Shown here piece by piece: positions 1-8,520 of a stretch of 27,332 nt of DNA (position 1 is its first letter; the number at the start of each line of letters is the position of its first letter). Source of the stretch: Salinisphaera sp. UBA1666 (lineage in GTDB: Bacteria > Pseudomonadota > Gammaproteobacteria > Nevskiales > Salinisphaeraceae); contig DCKU01000067.1 in assembly GCA_002320455.1 (NCBI GenBank), forward strand, positions 1-27,332. The letters run 5' to 3'. The notes below the pieces were generated by a model. That model was not told the origin of the DNA and did not search any database. It saw nothing but the letters and a program-made list of their open reading frames with translations. Made by a program: the position numbers and the translations under genes.

Positions 1-60
1 GCCTTGCAGGACACGATTTGCGGACGCCAACGCGGCGCTCGGATGAAACCTCAACAGGCC

Positions 61-1134
61 CTAGCGTTTGCCAATCGGCGGGATGATCTTTTCGGCCGCC
101 AGGCGGTCGAAAAGGTCGAAAAACGCAGCCCGTGTCTCACGATGCTCGGCAAAACCGAAATCGCGTGTCTTGTTGATATCGTTGACACACTCCTGGGTAC
201 GGCCCAGATCGCCGTCGGTGTGCCACCACGAGGCGATCGTCGTGACGTCGGACTCGACCAGATCGTACTTGTCGGCGATCTCGCGCCAGGTGTCTCCGAT
301 GCCGTCCATCTGTTGTTCGAGCGGCTGCGGTTCTTCCGGGCACTCGGCCACGTCCAGACCAAAATACTCGCCGATCTCGGTCCACATCCGACGCCAGCGA
401 AACACGTCGCCGTTGACGGTGTTGAACGCCTGGTTGGCGGCGCCAGGTGCTAGAGCGGCCCATTCCATCTGGCGCGCCAGCGTCAGCGCATCGGTCATGT
501 CGGTGAGGAAGTTCCATTGCTCCTGCGAGCCCGGGAAGGTGAACGCGCGACCGGTTTCGCGACAGATCGAGGCATAGACCGCGATCGTGGTACCCATGTT
601 CATCGCGTTGCCCGGGGCATAGCCGATCACGGTGTGCGGGCGGTGTACGTTCCAGGCGATGTCATAGCGCTTGGCGACATCGAGCATGATGTCTTCCAGC
701 GTGTAGTAGAAATTGGGCCCCGGCACACGCTCCGCGGATTCGCGAAACGGGGTCTCGACCTTGCCGCTGCCGTAGTCGTGGAACGAGCCCAGATACTGCT
801 TGGTGCCGGTGACCAGCGACGTATGCACCAGCGTATCCGGATCGAGAGCGGCGAAGAGATTGTTCATCATCGCGCCGTTGGCTTTCTCGTTCTCTTCTTC
901 CGAGTCGCGCGCCGTCCAGGTGCAATAGAACACATGCGTGATCGGCAGGTCGGCCAGCGCGGCTTTCGTGGCCTCGGCGTCCAGCAGATCGGCCGAGACC
1001 GGAATCACGCCGGCCGTGCGGGCCGGCCGGCGCGACAGGCCGTAGACCGTCCAACCGCTGGCCGCCAGATACTGGGCCAGATTGCCACCGGTGATCCCGG
1101 TCGCGCCGACAACAAGTGCGTTGCCTTTTTGCAT
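61..1134 (-). CDS. SDR-family NAD(P)-dependent reductase, PRISE-like
   Basis: The 357-residue product begins with a Rossmann nucleotide-binding segment, VVGATGITGGNLAQYL, at about residues 8-23, followed by an NADP-type SRRPAR turn near residues 34-39. The central FYYTLEDIML and later VHRPHTVIGYAPGN stretches resemble the atypical short-chain dehydrogenases of the PRISE group (progesterone 5-beta-reductase/iridoid synthase-like), which reduce enones with NADPH. The tyrosine pair in FYYTLED would supply the catalytic residue of that family, where the usual YxxxK motif is altered. The length suits the family. The gene is transcribed away from a LysR regulator 107 bp upstream, which probably controls it. 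The physiological substrate is unknown. The family call is firm; enone reduction is inference. Confidence 0.85.
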   Translation of the reverse strand: MQKGNALVVGATGITGGNLAQYLAASGWTVYGLSRRPARTAGVIPVSADLLDAEATKAALADLPITHVFYCTWTARDSEEENEKANGAMMNNLFAALDPDTLVHTSLVTGTKQYLGSFHDYGSGKVETPFRESAERVPGPNFYYTLEDIMLDVAKRYDIAWNVHRPHTVIGYAPGNAMNMGTTIAVYASICRETGRAFTFPGSQEQWNFLTDMTDALTLARQMEWAALAPGAANQAFNTVNGDVFRWRRMWTEIGEYFGLDVAECPEEPQPLEQQMDGIGDTWREIADKYDLVESDVTTIASWWHTDGDLGRTQECVNDINKTRDFGFAEHRETRAAFFDLFDRLAAEKIIPPIGKR

Positions 1135-1241
1135 ATCGAATGCTCCGTTTGAAGCGCGGTGCGCGCCTCTTGTCTGTAACGCCTTCGATTATGCGGACAC
1201 CCGCTATTGCAACAAGCGCTCGAAAGACAAATGATATTTGC
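1135..1241. promoter_or_regulatory. Divergent promoter region, reductase/LysR
   Basis: This 107-bp gap separates the start codons of the divergent reductase and LysR genes and must hold both promoters. It contains a short dyad, GCGG-acac-CCGC at 1193-1204, and a wider pair, TTGTCT at 1170-1175 and AGACAA at 1225-1230. LysR proteins usually bind such shared regions. No clean T-N11-A box was found, so the exact operator is not assigned. Confidence 0.35.
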
Positions 1242-2186
1242 ATGCAGCGCAACATTGATCTCAACGCATTACGCACTTTCAAGGCCGTGGTGGATGCCGG
1301 CGGCTTTTCGGGGGCTGCCCATCAGAGTCAGCGGGCGGTATCTTCAATATCGCGCCAGATCGCCGCGCTCGAGGCTGCCCTGGGCAAGCCGCTGTTCTAT
1401 CGCCACACGCGGGCGGTCACGCTCACCGAGCAAGGCCAGCGCTACATCGACTGGGTGCGCCCCTGGCTGGACGGTCTCGACGAGCAAACCGAAACTTTGT
1501 TCGGCGCCGAATCGGGCCCGACCGGTACGCTGACCATCAATGCCCCGGTCGCGTTTGGCCAGCGCCAGGTCGTGACACTGCTGCACAGCTTTCAACGTCG
1601 TTATCCGGGCGTGCGTGCCGAACTGCGCCTGACCGACGACACCATTGACCCGGTGCGCGCCGGCTGCGATATCACGTTTCGCGTAGGCCTGTTGGCTGAT
1701 TCATCGTTTATCGCGTATCGGCTGGCGCAAATGCGCTATGTGCTGGCCGCCGCGCCTGGCTATCTGGCAGCCCACGGCCGGCCTCACCGTCCGGCCGATC
1801 TGGCCCACCATGATTGCCTGATCTATCAAGGCGAGTACGGCCGCCAGCGCTGGTACTACCGCGGCCCGCAGGACGAAACGCTCACGCCGCTGCAGCTGGC
1901 CGGCTCGCTGGTCAGCGACGACGCCGCCAGCCTGCGTGCGGCCGGTAAGCTGGGCCAGGGATTCGTGTTGTTTCCGAGCTGGCTCATCGAGCAGGAACTC
2001 ACCGAGGGGACGCTCGAGCCGGTCCTGACCGACTACGAATGGGAAGTGACCGACAAGCCGCGCTCGATCCATATGTTGCATGCCGCCGGCCGCGAGCCGC
2101 CGGCCAAGATCGCGGCGTTCATCGAGCACGTGCTCGCCGAGGTCGGAGACCCACCCGCCTGGGACCGCCCCCGCCACGAGCAATGA
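1242..2186 (+). CDS. LysR-family transcriptional regulator
   Basis: The 314-residue product starts MQRNIDLNALRTFKAVVDAG and carries the N-terminal winged helix-turn-helix typical of LysR proteins (about residues 1-62, including the FSGAAHQSQRAVSSISRQI recognition region and the LTEQG wing). The rest matches a periplasmic-binding-like effector domain, with TLTINAPVAFGQRQ opening it. The ATG at 1242 is preferred over the upstream one at 1116, because the family motif starts directly after it and the extension would run into the divergent promoter. The stop codon overlaps the start of the following hydrolase (ATGA), implying co-translation. The likely targets are the divergent reductase and its own operon; the effector is unknown. 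Confidence 0.88.
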   Translation: MQRNIDLNALRTFKAVVDAGGFSGAAHQSQRAVSSISRQIAALEAALGKPLFYRHTRAVTLTEQGQRYIDWVRPWLDGLDEQTETLFGAESGPTGTLTINAPVAFGQRQVVTLLHSFQRRYPGVRAELRLTDDTIDPVRAGCDITFRVGLLADSSFIAYRLAQMRYVLAAAPGYLAAHGRPHRPADLAHHDCLIYQGEYGRQRWYYRGPQDETLTPLQLAGSLVSDDAASLRAAGKLGQGFVLFPSWLIEQELTEGTLEPVLTDYEWEVTDKPRSIHMLHAAGREPPAKIAAFIEHVLAEVGDPPAWDRPRHEQ

Positions 2187-4009
2187 CGCCCGCGACCGTG
2201 GCATCACGGATGTCGTCAGGCAGCTCTTGGCCTACGCTGGCCCAACGACGCACACCAACGGCCCGCTCCTCAGTGACTCATTCGCCCGCTCTGCCTGCAC
2301 TCGACGCCCGTGACTATCACACCCGGCTGCGCGTGGCGCACGACGGCATCGAGCTGGCCGTCACTGTCCTGCAGCCCGCCCTGGCCGAAGGCGCACAGGC
2401 GCCGCTGGTGCTGCACGGCCACGGATTCGGCGGCTCACGCCTGACCGCCCGCGGTGCGCCGTCGCTGTATGAAACCCTGTCCGGCGGCGCGCTGCCGTCC
2501 ACGGATGCCGCCCGCCGGGCCGCCGATGCCGGCTATTTCGTACTCAGCTTCGATCACCGCGGCTTTGGCGACTCCGACGGGCACGTACACATCATGGACC
2601 CGGACATCGAGGGCCGCGATATCATCGCCCTGCTCGACTGGGCCGAGACCGACATGCCCCACAGCGAGCGCCTGGTGCGCTGCCACGGGCGTATTCGCGT
2701 CGGCGCGCTGGGCCTGTCCTACGGCGGCGCGTTTCAGTTGACCGGCGCCCTGCGAGACCCGCGCTTCGCAGCCATCATCCCCACGGCCACCTGGCACGAC
2801 CTGCGTTATAGCCTGGCCCCGGCCAATGTCGTCAAGACCGTCTGGGGCGCCGCACTCGTGGCCCTGGGCCTGCCCACCTCGGGCGTCAAGCTGGACAAGA
2901 TGATGTACGCAGCGCTCGCCCAGGCGCTGGTCTCGCCACTGACCGGCCGGGGTCTGTCCGACACGGTCGCGGGCCGGCTGTATGCCAACAGCCCGGCCGC
3001 GGTATTCGACAGCGAGACACCCGAGGCCCTGTCCGAGCTGGCCGCGGACGTGCTCCTGGTTCAGGGCGTGGGTGATACGTTATTCAACCTCAACGAGGCC
3101 TTGGCCAACGCCAAGGGCCTGGCCCGAGCCGGCCGCGACGTACATCTGGTGGTCATGCGCCACGGCCACAGCCTGCCGTTTCTGGAAGACATCAATCGCA
3201 TCGCCTTCGAGACCGATGCCCATGTGCACCTGGGCCAGACCAAGATGGAAATGTCGGCGCTGGCGCTGGCCTATCTGGACTGGAAGCTCAAGGCGGATGA
3301 CGCGCCCGCCGGGCTACCGCGCGTTGCCGTGGTGCTCGACGAGGCAACGACCCTGGCCTTCGACGCGCTGCCAGAGGCCCACGAGCGCCGCCATGCATTT
3401 CAGGGCGAGGCCGCAACCGGCGGGCTGGACGTACTGCGCAACATGCGCGCCGGTGATACGTTCGGCGGCTTCAAGCGCCTGGCCCGCACCACCGCGGCCA
3501 ACATGCAGACGCAGTTTCGGGCTTGGCTCGACCAGGACACCGAAGCACGAGACGCCCACGGCACCGGGCTGGTGGCCCGGCTGATCAACGCCCTGCCCGC
3601 CCATCATCTCGACGAGTTGGCCAGCGGCGGCACGTTCATCCATCTGGTAGATATCGATGACGACGATCAGGCGTTGGTCGGTATTCCGACGATCGATATA
3701 CAGCTGTCCGGCGGCGGTCCGTCGCCGGTCGTGTTCGTGGGCATCGGCATCCAGCGCGAGGGCGAGGCCGTCACCCAGCTCGTCAACGACCAGATCCGAC
3801 CGATCCGCTCTGCCCCCGAGGCCAGCCGTCACACGTTAGATCTGAACGGAGTGGCCGTGCGTCTAGCCGCCGGCGATCGCGTCGGCCTGCTGGTCTATGG
3901 CTATCACCCACAGTTTCTAGCCAGCTTTTCGGCTATTCCCGGGCACGTAGAAGTCGACGGGCACGTGGGCCTGCCGTTCGTCTCGGTTGCTGCACACCGC
4001 ATGGCCTGA
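2183..4009 (+). CDS. CocE/NonD-type alpha/beta hydrolase
   Basis: From the ATG that overlaps the LysR stop, the product is 608 residues. It has an alpha/beta hydrolase core: LVLHGHGFGGSR near residue 76, the SFDHRGFGDSDG strand-loop at about 122-133, and a nucleophile elbow GLSYGG at 177-182 with Ser179. VLLVQGVGDTLFN and VMRHGHSLPF are candidate positions for the acidic and histidine members of the triad. The C-terminal third, ending in a stretch with RLAAGDRVGLLVYGYHP, resembles the jelly-roll domain of X-Pro dipeptidyl-peptidase/CocE hydrolases. A peptidase, an esterase or an amidase all remain possible. Residues 1-30 look unconserved, so the true start may be the ATG at 2210 or the GTG at 2273. 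Coupling to LysR suggests shared control with the divergent reductase. Confidence 0.8.
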   Translation: MTPATVASRMSSGSSWPTLAQRRTPTARSSVTHSPALPALDARDYHTRLRVAHDGIELAVTVLQPALAEGAQAPLVLHGHGFGGSRLTARGAPSLYETLSGGALPSTDAARRAADAGYFVLSFDHRGFGDSDGHVHIMDPDIEGRDIIALLDWAETDMPHSERLVRCHGRIRVGALGLSYGGAFQLTGALRDPRFAAIIPTATWHDLRYSLAPANVVKTVWGAALVALGLPTSGVKLDKMMYAALAQALVSPLTGRGLSDTVAGRLYANSPAAVFDSETPEALSELAADVLLVQGVGDTLFNLNEALANAKGLARAGRDVHLVVMRHGHSLPFLEDINRIAFETDAHVHLGQTKMEMSALALAYLDWKLKADDAPAGLPRVAVVLDEATTLAFDALPEAHERRHAFQGEAATGGLDVLRNMRAGDTFGGFKRLARTTAANMQTQFRAWLDQDTEARDAHGTGLVARLINALPAHHLDELASGGTFIHLVDIDDDDQALVGIPTIDIQLSGGGPSPVVFVGIGIQREGEAVTQLVNDQIRPIRSAPEASRHTLDLNGVAVRLAAGDRVGLLVYGYHPQFLASFSAIPGHVEVDGHVGLPFVSVAAHRMA

Positions 4010-4078
4010 AACAGCCCACCGGCAACGGGCATCGGGCTGGTAAGCTCGGGTCATCGCTTATCGCTTATCAGCACCGTC

Positions 4079-4858
4079 ATGAGTGCACTATCGGCCTTCG
4101 GGCTGGGGCTGGCCACGGCCTGCGCCCTGCTCGTTCTCGTCTGGATCGTCCAGCTGTTCAATCGCCAGGCCGGCTGGGTGGATGTGGCCTGGTCGGCTTC
4201 AATCGGCCTCATCGGGCTGGAATATGCGCTGGTGGGCGATGCGCCGACCACGGCGCGCTTCCTCATGGCCGTGCTGGCGCTGGCCTGGTCGCTGCGCCTG
4301 GCCGGTTATCTGGCCAAACGCATGCACGATCACGGCGAGGACTCGCGCTATGCGGCAGCACGCGAGCGCTGGGGCAAGAAAGCCGATCTCTATCTGCTGG
4401 GCTTTTTCCTTTTCCAGGCGGTGGCCGCGGTCATCCTGGCCATCCCGCTTCTGGTCATCGCCTATATGGACGCCGCACCGTCGCTACTCACCGGCGCCCT
4501 GGCCGTCATCGTCTGGCTGGTCTCGGTCATCGGCGAAGGCACGGCCGACGCCCAGCTCAAGGCGTTCAAGGCCAAGCCGGAAAACAAGGGCAAGGTCTGT
4601 CGTCAGGGGCTGTGGTATTACTCGCGCCACCCCAACTATTTCTTCGAATCGCTCCACTGGGTGAGTTATGTGGTGTTGGCGATCGGTGCCAGCTACTGGC
4701 TGGCCACGCTGATCAGCCCGATTCTCATGGCCTACTTGTTGCTCAAGGTCTCGGGCGTGCCAACGGTAGAGAGCAAGGACGCCTCCGACAAGCGCGAAGG
4801 CCACGACGAATACGTGCGTACCACCAACGCCTTCATTCCCTGGCCGCCCAAGAAGTAG
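4079..4858 (+). CDS. DUF1295 membrane protein, steroid 5-alpha-reductase-like
   Basis: The 259-residue protein has several hydrophobic spans (residues about 5-25, 35-50, 58-75, 100-125, 135-150 and 190-220) and the C-terminal signature GLWYYSRHPNYFFE, found in the DUF1295 branch of the steroid 5-alpha-reductase/isoprenylcysteine methyltransferase-like superfamily. Members are thought to be integral-membrane, NADPH-dependent reductases acting on lipid substrates. A 320-bp gap holding a repeat element separates it from a CFA-like methyltransferase. DUF1295 genes often sit near such methyltransferases in proteobacteria, which supports a joint lipid-modification role. No clear Shine-Dalgarno sequence precedes the ATG. 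The substrate is not known. Confidence 0.85.
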   Translation: MSALSAFGLGLATACALLVLVWIVQLFNRQAGWVDVAWSASIGLIGLEYALVGDAPTTARFLMAVLALAWSLRLAGYLAKRMHDHGEDSRYAAARERWGKKADLYLLGFFLFQAVAAVILAIPLLVIAYMDAAPSLLTGALAVIVWLVSVIGEGTADAQLKAFKAKPENKGKVCRQGLWYYSRHPNYFFESLHWVSYVVLAIGASYWLATLISPILMAYLLLKVSGVPTVESKDASDKREGHDEYVRTTNAFIPWPPKK

Positions 4859-4872
4859 AGCCGCACGCCGCC

Positions 4873-5149
4873 AGGGAAGCTCTGAACAACCTCTCGCGGA
4901 CCGCGTTCGAGTCCTCACAGACGGTGCGACAAGGCGCCCGGGCGCAGCGCCTGCCTCATTGGCAGGCCAAGCTCGGCAACGCAGGCGCGGCGTCTGTGAG
5001 GCCGAACCGCTTAGCGGCCGGGGCTTTGCGCGTGTCTGGTCGGCGTCAAGGCGTGCTGCCGTGCAATTAGCACGCTACGCCCGCCTTTCCTTGCCAGCCA
5101 CGCGCAAAGCACGCCGGCGCGGCCGTGATAGGTTGTTTAGAGCTTCCCT
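4873..5149. repeat. 277-bp MITE-like structured element with terminal inverted repeats
   Basis: The ends are AGGGAAGCTCTGAACAACC (4873-4891) and the reverse complement of AGGGAAGCTCTAAACAACC (5131-5149), 18 of 19 positions identical, with weaker similarity continuing inward. Inside lie nested complementary arms: CCTCACAGACG (4913-4923) with CGTCTGTGAGG (4991-5001); GCCTGCC (4949-4955) with GGCAGGC (4961-4967); CCGC-tta-GCGG (5007-5017); GCTTTGCGCGTG (5023-5034) with CACGCGCAAAGC (5099-5110); and GCGTGCT (5051-5057) with AGCACGC (5069-5075). The element has no credible reading frame and no obvious target duplication. It accounts for the gap between the DUF1295 gene and the methyltransferase, ending 14 nt before the latter's ribosome-binding site. 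It is best read as a non-autonomous mobile repeat whose transcript folds into a branched structure. Confidence 0.75.
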
Positions 5150-5163
5150 AGACACGATCCGAT

Positions 5164-5170
5164 AAAGGAG
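5164..5170 (+). promoter_or_regulatory. Ribosome-binding site supporting a TTG start
   Basis: AAAGGAG lies 8 nt before the TTG at 5179. It decides the start of the methyltransferase gene, since no ATG near that point is as well placed and the family similarity covers the N-terminal region. Confidence 0.7.
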
Positions 5171-5178
5171 TTTTCTGC

Positions 5179-6228
5179 TTGGATAGTCTGCCTATAGAAG
5201 CCTGCGAGCGCGGCTGGGTGCCCGATCGTGTCGCACGTGCCGGCATGCGCCGGCTGATGGCCGCGCGCCTCGCCGCGCCGGAAGCCACCGACCCGGTCAA
5301 GCGCAACGAACATATGCGCGCGTTTCTCGATCGCGCCTCGTCCGGGCCTATCGCCCAGCACACCGCCGATGCCAACGCCCAGCACTACGAAGTGCCGCCG
5401 GCGTTTTTCAAGACGGTGCTGGGCGCGCAGCTCAAGTACAGCGGCTGTCTATTCGAGGACGGGATCACTGACCTGAACACCGCCGAACACGCCATGCTGG
5501 CCCTCACGGCCGATCGCGCGCGGATTCGCGACGGCCACCGGATTCTGGATCTGGGCTGTGGCTGGGGCTCCTTCTCGCTCTGGGCGGCCAAGCGCTATCC
5601 GCACGCCGAGATCCTGGCGGTGTCGAACTCGCAGGGCCAGCGCGACTATATCGAAGCCACGGCCACCGAGCGGGGCCTGACCAACCTCACCGTCCAGACC
5701 TGTGACATCAACACGTTCGCCCCCGGTAACAAGCGCTTCGACCGGATCGTGTCTATCGAGATGTTCGAGCACATGCGCAATTACCGCGCGCTGTTCGGCC
5801 GCTGCGCCGAGTGGCTGGACGACCACGGCCGGCTGTTCGTACACGTCTTCGCGCACAAGTTCTTTGCCTACCCGTTCATCGACGACTCGGACAACGACTG
5901 GATGGCCCGGTATTTCTTCACCGGCGGGGTCATGCCCAGCGAGAATCTTTTTGCTCGCTTTCAGGATGACCTGGTTCTGCGCGAGTCCTGGTGGCTGTCG
6001 GGCCAGCACTACGAGGCCACCTCCAACGCCTGGCTGGCCAATATGGACGCCGCGCGCGAAACGCTCATGCCGCTGATGGCCGACACCTATGGCCGGGCGG
6101 ACGCCGAGCGCTGGTTCAACCGATGGCGTATGTTCTTTATGGCCGTGGCCGAACTGTTCGGCTACGCCGGTGGCAATGAATGGGGCATTGCCCATTATCT
6201 ATTCACACCGCGTCGCCCCGCCGCCTGA
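5179..6228 (+). CDS. CFA-like SAM-dependent methyltransferase
   Basis: Translation from the TTG gives 349 residues. The SAM-binding motif LDLGCGWGSF is at about 123-132 and is preceded by QHYEVPPAFFKTVLG, the acceptor-side sequence typical of cyclopropane-fatty-acyl-phospholipid synthases and mycolic-acid-type methyltransferases. SIEMFEHM follows at about 193-200. The C-terminal half, with WWLSGQHYEATSNAWLANMD and the FFMAVAELFGYAGGNEWGIAHY end, resembles the shorter CFA-like subgroup related to plant coclaurine N-methyltransferase rather than E. coli Cfa. It probably methylates a membrane lipid or amine; the substrate is not shown by the sequence. Its neighbours are a DUF1295 reductase-like gene and a secreted protein 11 bp downstream, likely co-transcribed. 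Confidence 0.85.
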   Translation: MDSLPIEACERGWVPDRVARAGMRRLMAARLAAPEATDPVKRNEHMRAFLDRASSGPIAQHTADANAQHYEVPPAFFKTVLGAQLKYSGCLFEDGITDLNTAEHAMLALTADRARIRDGHRILDLGCGWGSFSLWAAKRYPHAEILAVSNSQGQRDYIEATATERGLTNLTVQTCDINTFAPGNKRFDRIVSIEMFEHMRNYRALFGRCAEWLDDHGRLFVHVFAHKFFAYPFIDDSDNDWMARYFFTGGVMPSENLFARFQDDLVLRESWWLSGQHYEATSNAWLANMDAARETLMPLMADTYGRADAERWFNRWRMFFMAVAELFGYAGGNEWGIAHYLFTPRRPAA

Positions 6229-6239
6229 GGATAATCGTC

Positions 6240-7055
6240 ATGATCAATCGTGTATGTCGTCACGCCGGCCTCGTCGCCCTGGTCGGGCTGTCGCTTCCGC
6301 TAGCCGCTGGCGCACAGCCGACCAGCGAAAGCGAGGGCAACTCGGGACAGCGCTGTTTCAACGGCTATGCCTACACGCTCGACGGCGGCGACTACCGCTA
6401 TACCGAGCATCACGAGATCACCCGCCAAGGCGAGACGATCACCGACTGGAACGTCACCTACGTGGGCCGCGACGGCGACGTGTTGGCCGCCAAGCATATG
6501 GATTTCTCGGACAACCCCACGGTACCGGTCTATGAGATGAAGATGCCGGGCTCGGGCTATCTCGAAGGCATTTCTCACCAGGGCGATACCTGGACCATGT
6601 ATAAACGCGAGAACGCCGACGCCAAGCGTCAGAGCAAGAACTTCACGATTGACCCGCCCATGGCCGCCGATTCGGGCTTCAACCAGCTCGTGGCCAACCG
6701 CTTTGATGCGCTACAAAGCGGCAAGACGGTGAAGTTCGGTTTTGCAGCCGCCGGTCGACAGAGCGTCATTGATCTCAAAGCCAGCAAGACCGGCACCACC
6801 ACGTTCGAGGACAAGCCGGCCGTGGTCTTCACCGCCAAGCTGGACATGTTTCTGGTCAACCACCTCGTCCAGTCGCTCAAGCTGACCTACGACCCGGACA
6901 CCAAACACCTGCTGCAATACGAAGGCATCGGCAACATCCCGAACGAGGCCGGCGAGGTGTACCCGGTGCGGGTGAGCTATTACGACCAGATGCCCGACGT
7001 AGCCCGGGACAACGGCGCGCCGAAGGCAGCCTGCGGCTCGGTCAGCGCTTCTTAA
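6240..7055 (+). CDS. Secreted protein of unknown function
   Basis: From the ATG at 6240 the product is 271 residues. It opens with a type I signal peptide (basic MINRVCRH, a hydrophobic core, and a likely cleavage after the AGA at about residues 22-24), so the mature protein should be periplasmic or extracellular. The rest is rich in short alternating hydrophobic segments with many Gly, Thr and Tyr residues, suggesting a beta-rich fold. No catalytic motif was recognised and no family is assigned. Two cysteines remain in the mature part (RCFNGYAY near the start, KAACGS at the end) and could form a disulfide. The gene lies 11 bp after the CFA-like methyltransferase and ends before a strong terminator, so it is probably the last gene of that operon. 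Confidence 0.75.
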   Translation: MINRVCRHAGLVALVGLSLPLAAGAQPTSESEGNSGQRCFNGYAYTLDGGDYRYTEHHEITRQGETITDWNVTYVGRDGDVLAAKHMDFSDNPTVPVYEMKMPGSGYLEGISHQGDTWTMYKRENADAKRQSKNFTIDPPMAADSGFNQLVANRFDALQSGKTVKFGFAAAGRQSVIDLKASKTGTTTFEDKPAVVFTAKLDMFLVNHLVQSLKLTYDPDTKHLLQYEGIGNIPNEAGEVYPVRVSYYDQMPDVARDNGAPKAACGSVSAS

Positions 7056-7080
7056 AAACTCGGTTCGACCGACGCGCATG

Positions 7081-7114
7081 AAAAAGCCCGCCGGAGTGCC
7101 GAGCGGGCTTTTTT
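7081..7114. terminator. Bidirectional rho-independent terminator
   Basis: An 11-bp stem pairs AAAAAGCCCGC (7081-7091) with GCGGGCTTTTT (7103-7113), flanked by A and T runs on opposite sides, so it can act on both strands. It separates the convergent secreted-protein gene and the aminotransferase gene. Confidence 0.9.
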
Positions 7115-7132
7115 ACGTCGGCGTTGCGTACC

Positions 7133-8377
7133 TCAGCCGTAGCGTGCCAACTCCGGCTGACGCTCCAGCCACGGCATCATCCGCGCAAACGCCTCCTCGA
7201 TCTTTTCCATCGAGGTGGAATAACTAATGCGCAACAGGTTGGACGAGTGCTCGCCGAACGCATCGCCCGGAATCACGCAGACCCCGGTCTCCTCCAGCAT
7301 GCGCATGGCCAGGCGCCCACCGTCTACGCCGTCGGGCAACGACGGCGCAATATAGAACGCGCCCTGCGGCCAGTAGCCGGTAAGCCCCGGCGTATCGCCG
7401 ATCAGATCCACTACGCGATCACGTCGGCGCGCGTATTCGGTGACCATCTCGGTGATACAGCTCTGGTCGCCGTAGAGCGCGGCCACCCCGGCCCACTGTG
7501 CCGGCGTGCTGGCGACCGTGGTCGTGAACATGTGATAACGCCGCAGCGTGCGGATCGTGTTCTGGTCGGCCACGATCCAGCCCACGCGCAGCCCCGGCAT
7601 GGCATAGGTCTTGGAAAAGCTCGACACCACCGAGATGCCGTCCATGTCGGTGGCACACGACAACACGCTGGGATAGTCGATATCGTCGAGGATGAGGTTG
7701 TCGTAGACCTCGTCCGAGAGAATTTCCACGCCACGATAGGCCGCTTCCTGACACAGCCACTCGATGGTTTCGCGCGGATAGACCGTGCCCGTGGGGTTGG
7801 ACGGCGAGTTCAGCACGATCGCGTGCGTGTTCGGCCCGATCATGTTGATGATGCGTTCCGGGTCGATCTGGTGGCCTTCGCTGGCCTTGGTGGGCACGGT
7901 GCGCACTTGGCCGCCGTTCATGCGGATCAGCGGCGCATACAACAGGAACGTCGGGTCGGCGATGATGAACTCACGCCCGGGCGCGGCCATGGCGGTGAGC
8001 AACAAATAGATGCCCTCCGTCGCGCCGGTGGTGATCAAGAAGTTGTCTTCATCCAGCGTGGAGCGGTACTTGGCGTTGTAATACTCCTTCAGCGCGGTTA
8101 AGAGCTCCGGCAGGCCGGCATCCATGGTGTAGCCCGTCTGGCCCGCCTGCAGCGCATGGATATGCGCATCAATGATGTGCTGCGGGGTGCCGAAATCCGG
8201 CTGGCCGATCGATAGATGCACCACATCGTCCAGCTCGGCGGCGCGGTTGACCATGCGACGAATACCCGAGATCGGAATCGCGTGCATGGCCGGGTTCCAG
8301 ACCATCTTGTCGCGTACATAGCGCTTGTCCGGTTCCGGTGGCAGCACGTTGGCGCTGGCATCCATATTCACAGCCAT
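7133..8377 (-). CDS. Class I/II PLP-dependent aminotransferase
   Basis: The 414-residue product (start MAVNMDASAN at 8377, preceded by AAGAGGT) has all fold type I landmarks: substrate-side SIGQPDFGTP at about 56-65, TGATEGIY at 117-124, NSPSNPTGT at 190-198 with the cofactor-contacting Asn, SDEVYD at 221-226, and SFSKTYAMPGLRVGW at 253-267, whose Lys256 should form the PLP Schiff base. It resembles aspartate/aromatic aminotransferases of the subgroup I-gamma type; the amino donor is not evident. It is transcribed away from a D-2-hydroxyacid dehydrogenase gene, a pairing that could handle 2-oxo acids made by transamination, but this is inference. An in-frame upstream ATG at 8431 would add 18 residues without family similarity. 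Confidence 0.88.
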   Translation of the reverse strand: MAVNMDASANVLPPEPDKRYVRDKMVWNPAMHAIPISGIRRMVNRAAELDDVVHLSIGQPDFGTPQHIIDAHIHALQAGQTGYTMDAGLPELLTALKEYYNAKYRSTLDEDNFLITTGATEGIYLLLTAMAAPGREFIIADPTFLLYAPLIRMNGGQVRTVPTKASEGHQIDPERIINMIGPNTHAIVLNSPSNPTGTVYPRETIEWLCQEAAYRGVEILSDEVYDNLILDDIDYPSVLSCATDMDGISVVSSFSKTYAMPGLRVGWIVADQNTIRTLRRYHMFTTTVASTPAQWAGVAALYGDQSCITEMVTEYARRRDRVVDLIGDTPGLTGYWPQGAFYIAPSLPDGVDGGRLAMRMLEETGVCVIPGDAFGEHSSNLLRISYSTSMEKIEEAFARMMPWLERQPELARYG

Positions 8378-8520
8378 GGCTGACCTCTTGTTCTCAGAAG
8401 AAGGCGGGACACGGAGCGTCGGGGGATTCACGCCGGGCGTGATCCGCGACCGAGGCTAGTTCGTCGAGCGTAGGCAGCCCCGATCTCGCCGGTCAAGCGG
8501 TGTGTTTTCGGCCCCGGTCA

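Noticed and set aside
1116..1241. N-terminal extension of the LysR gene from ATG 1116
   Set aside because: The extension overlaps the divergent reductase start and lacks LysR similarity, which begins right after ATG 1242.
4053..4066. Direct repeat ATCGCTT twice before the DUF1295 gene
   Set aside because: Two 7-nt units are too short to support an iteron or operator claim.
4873..5149. Integron attC site reading of the structured element
   Set aside because: The ends do not give paired RYYYAAC/GTTRRRY core sites, and there is no integrase or cassette array.
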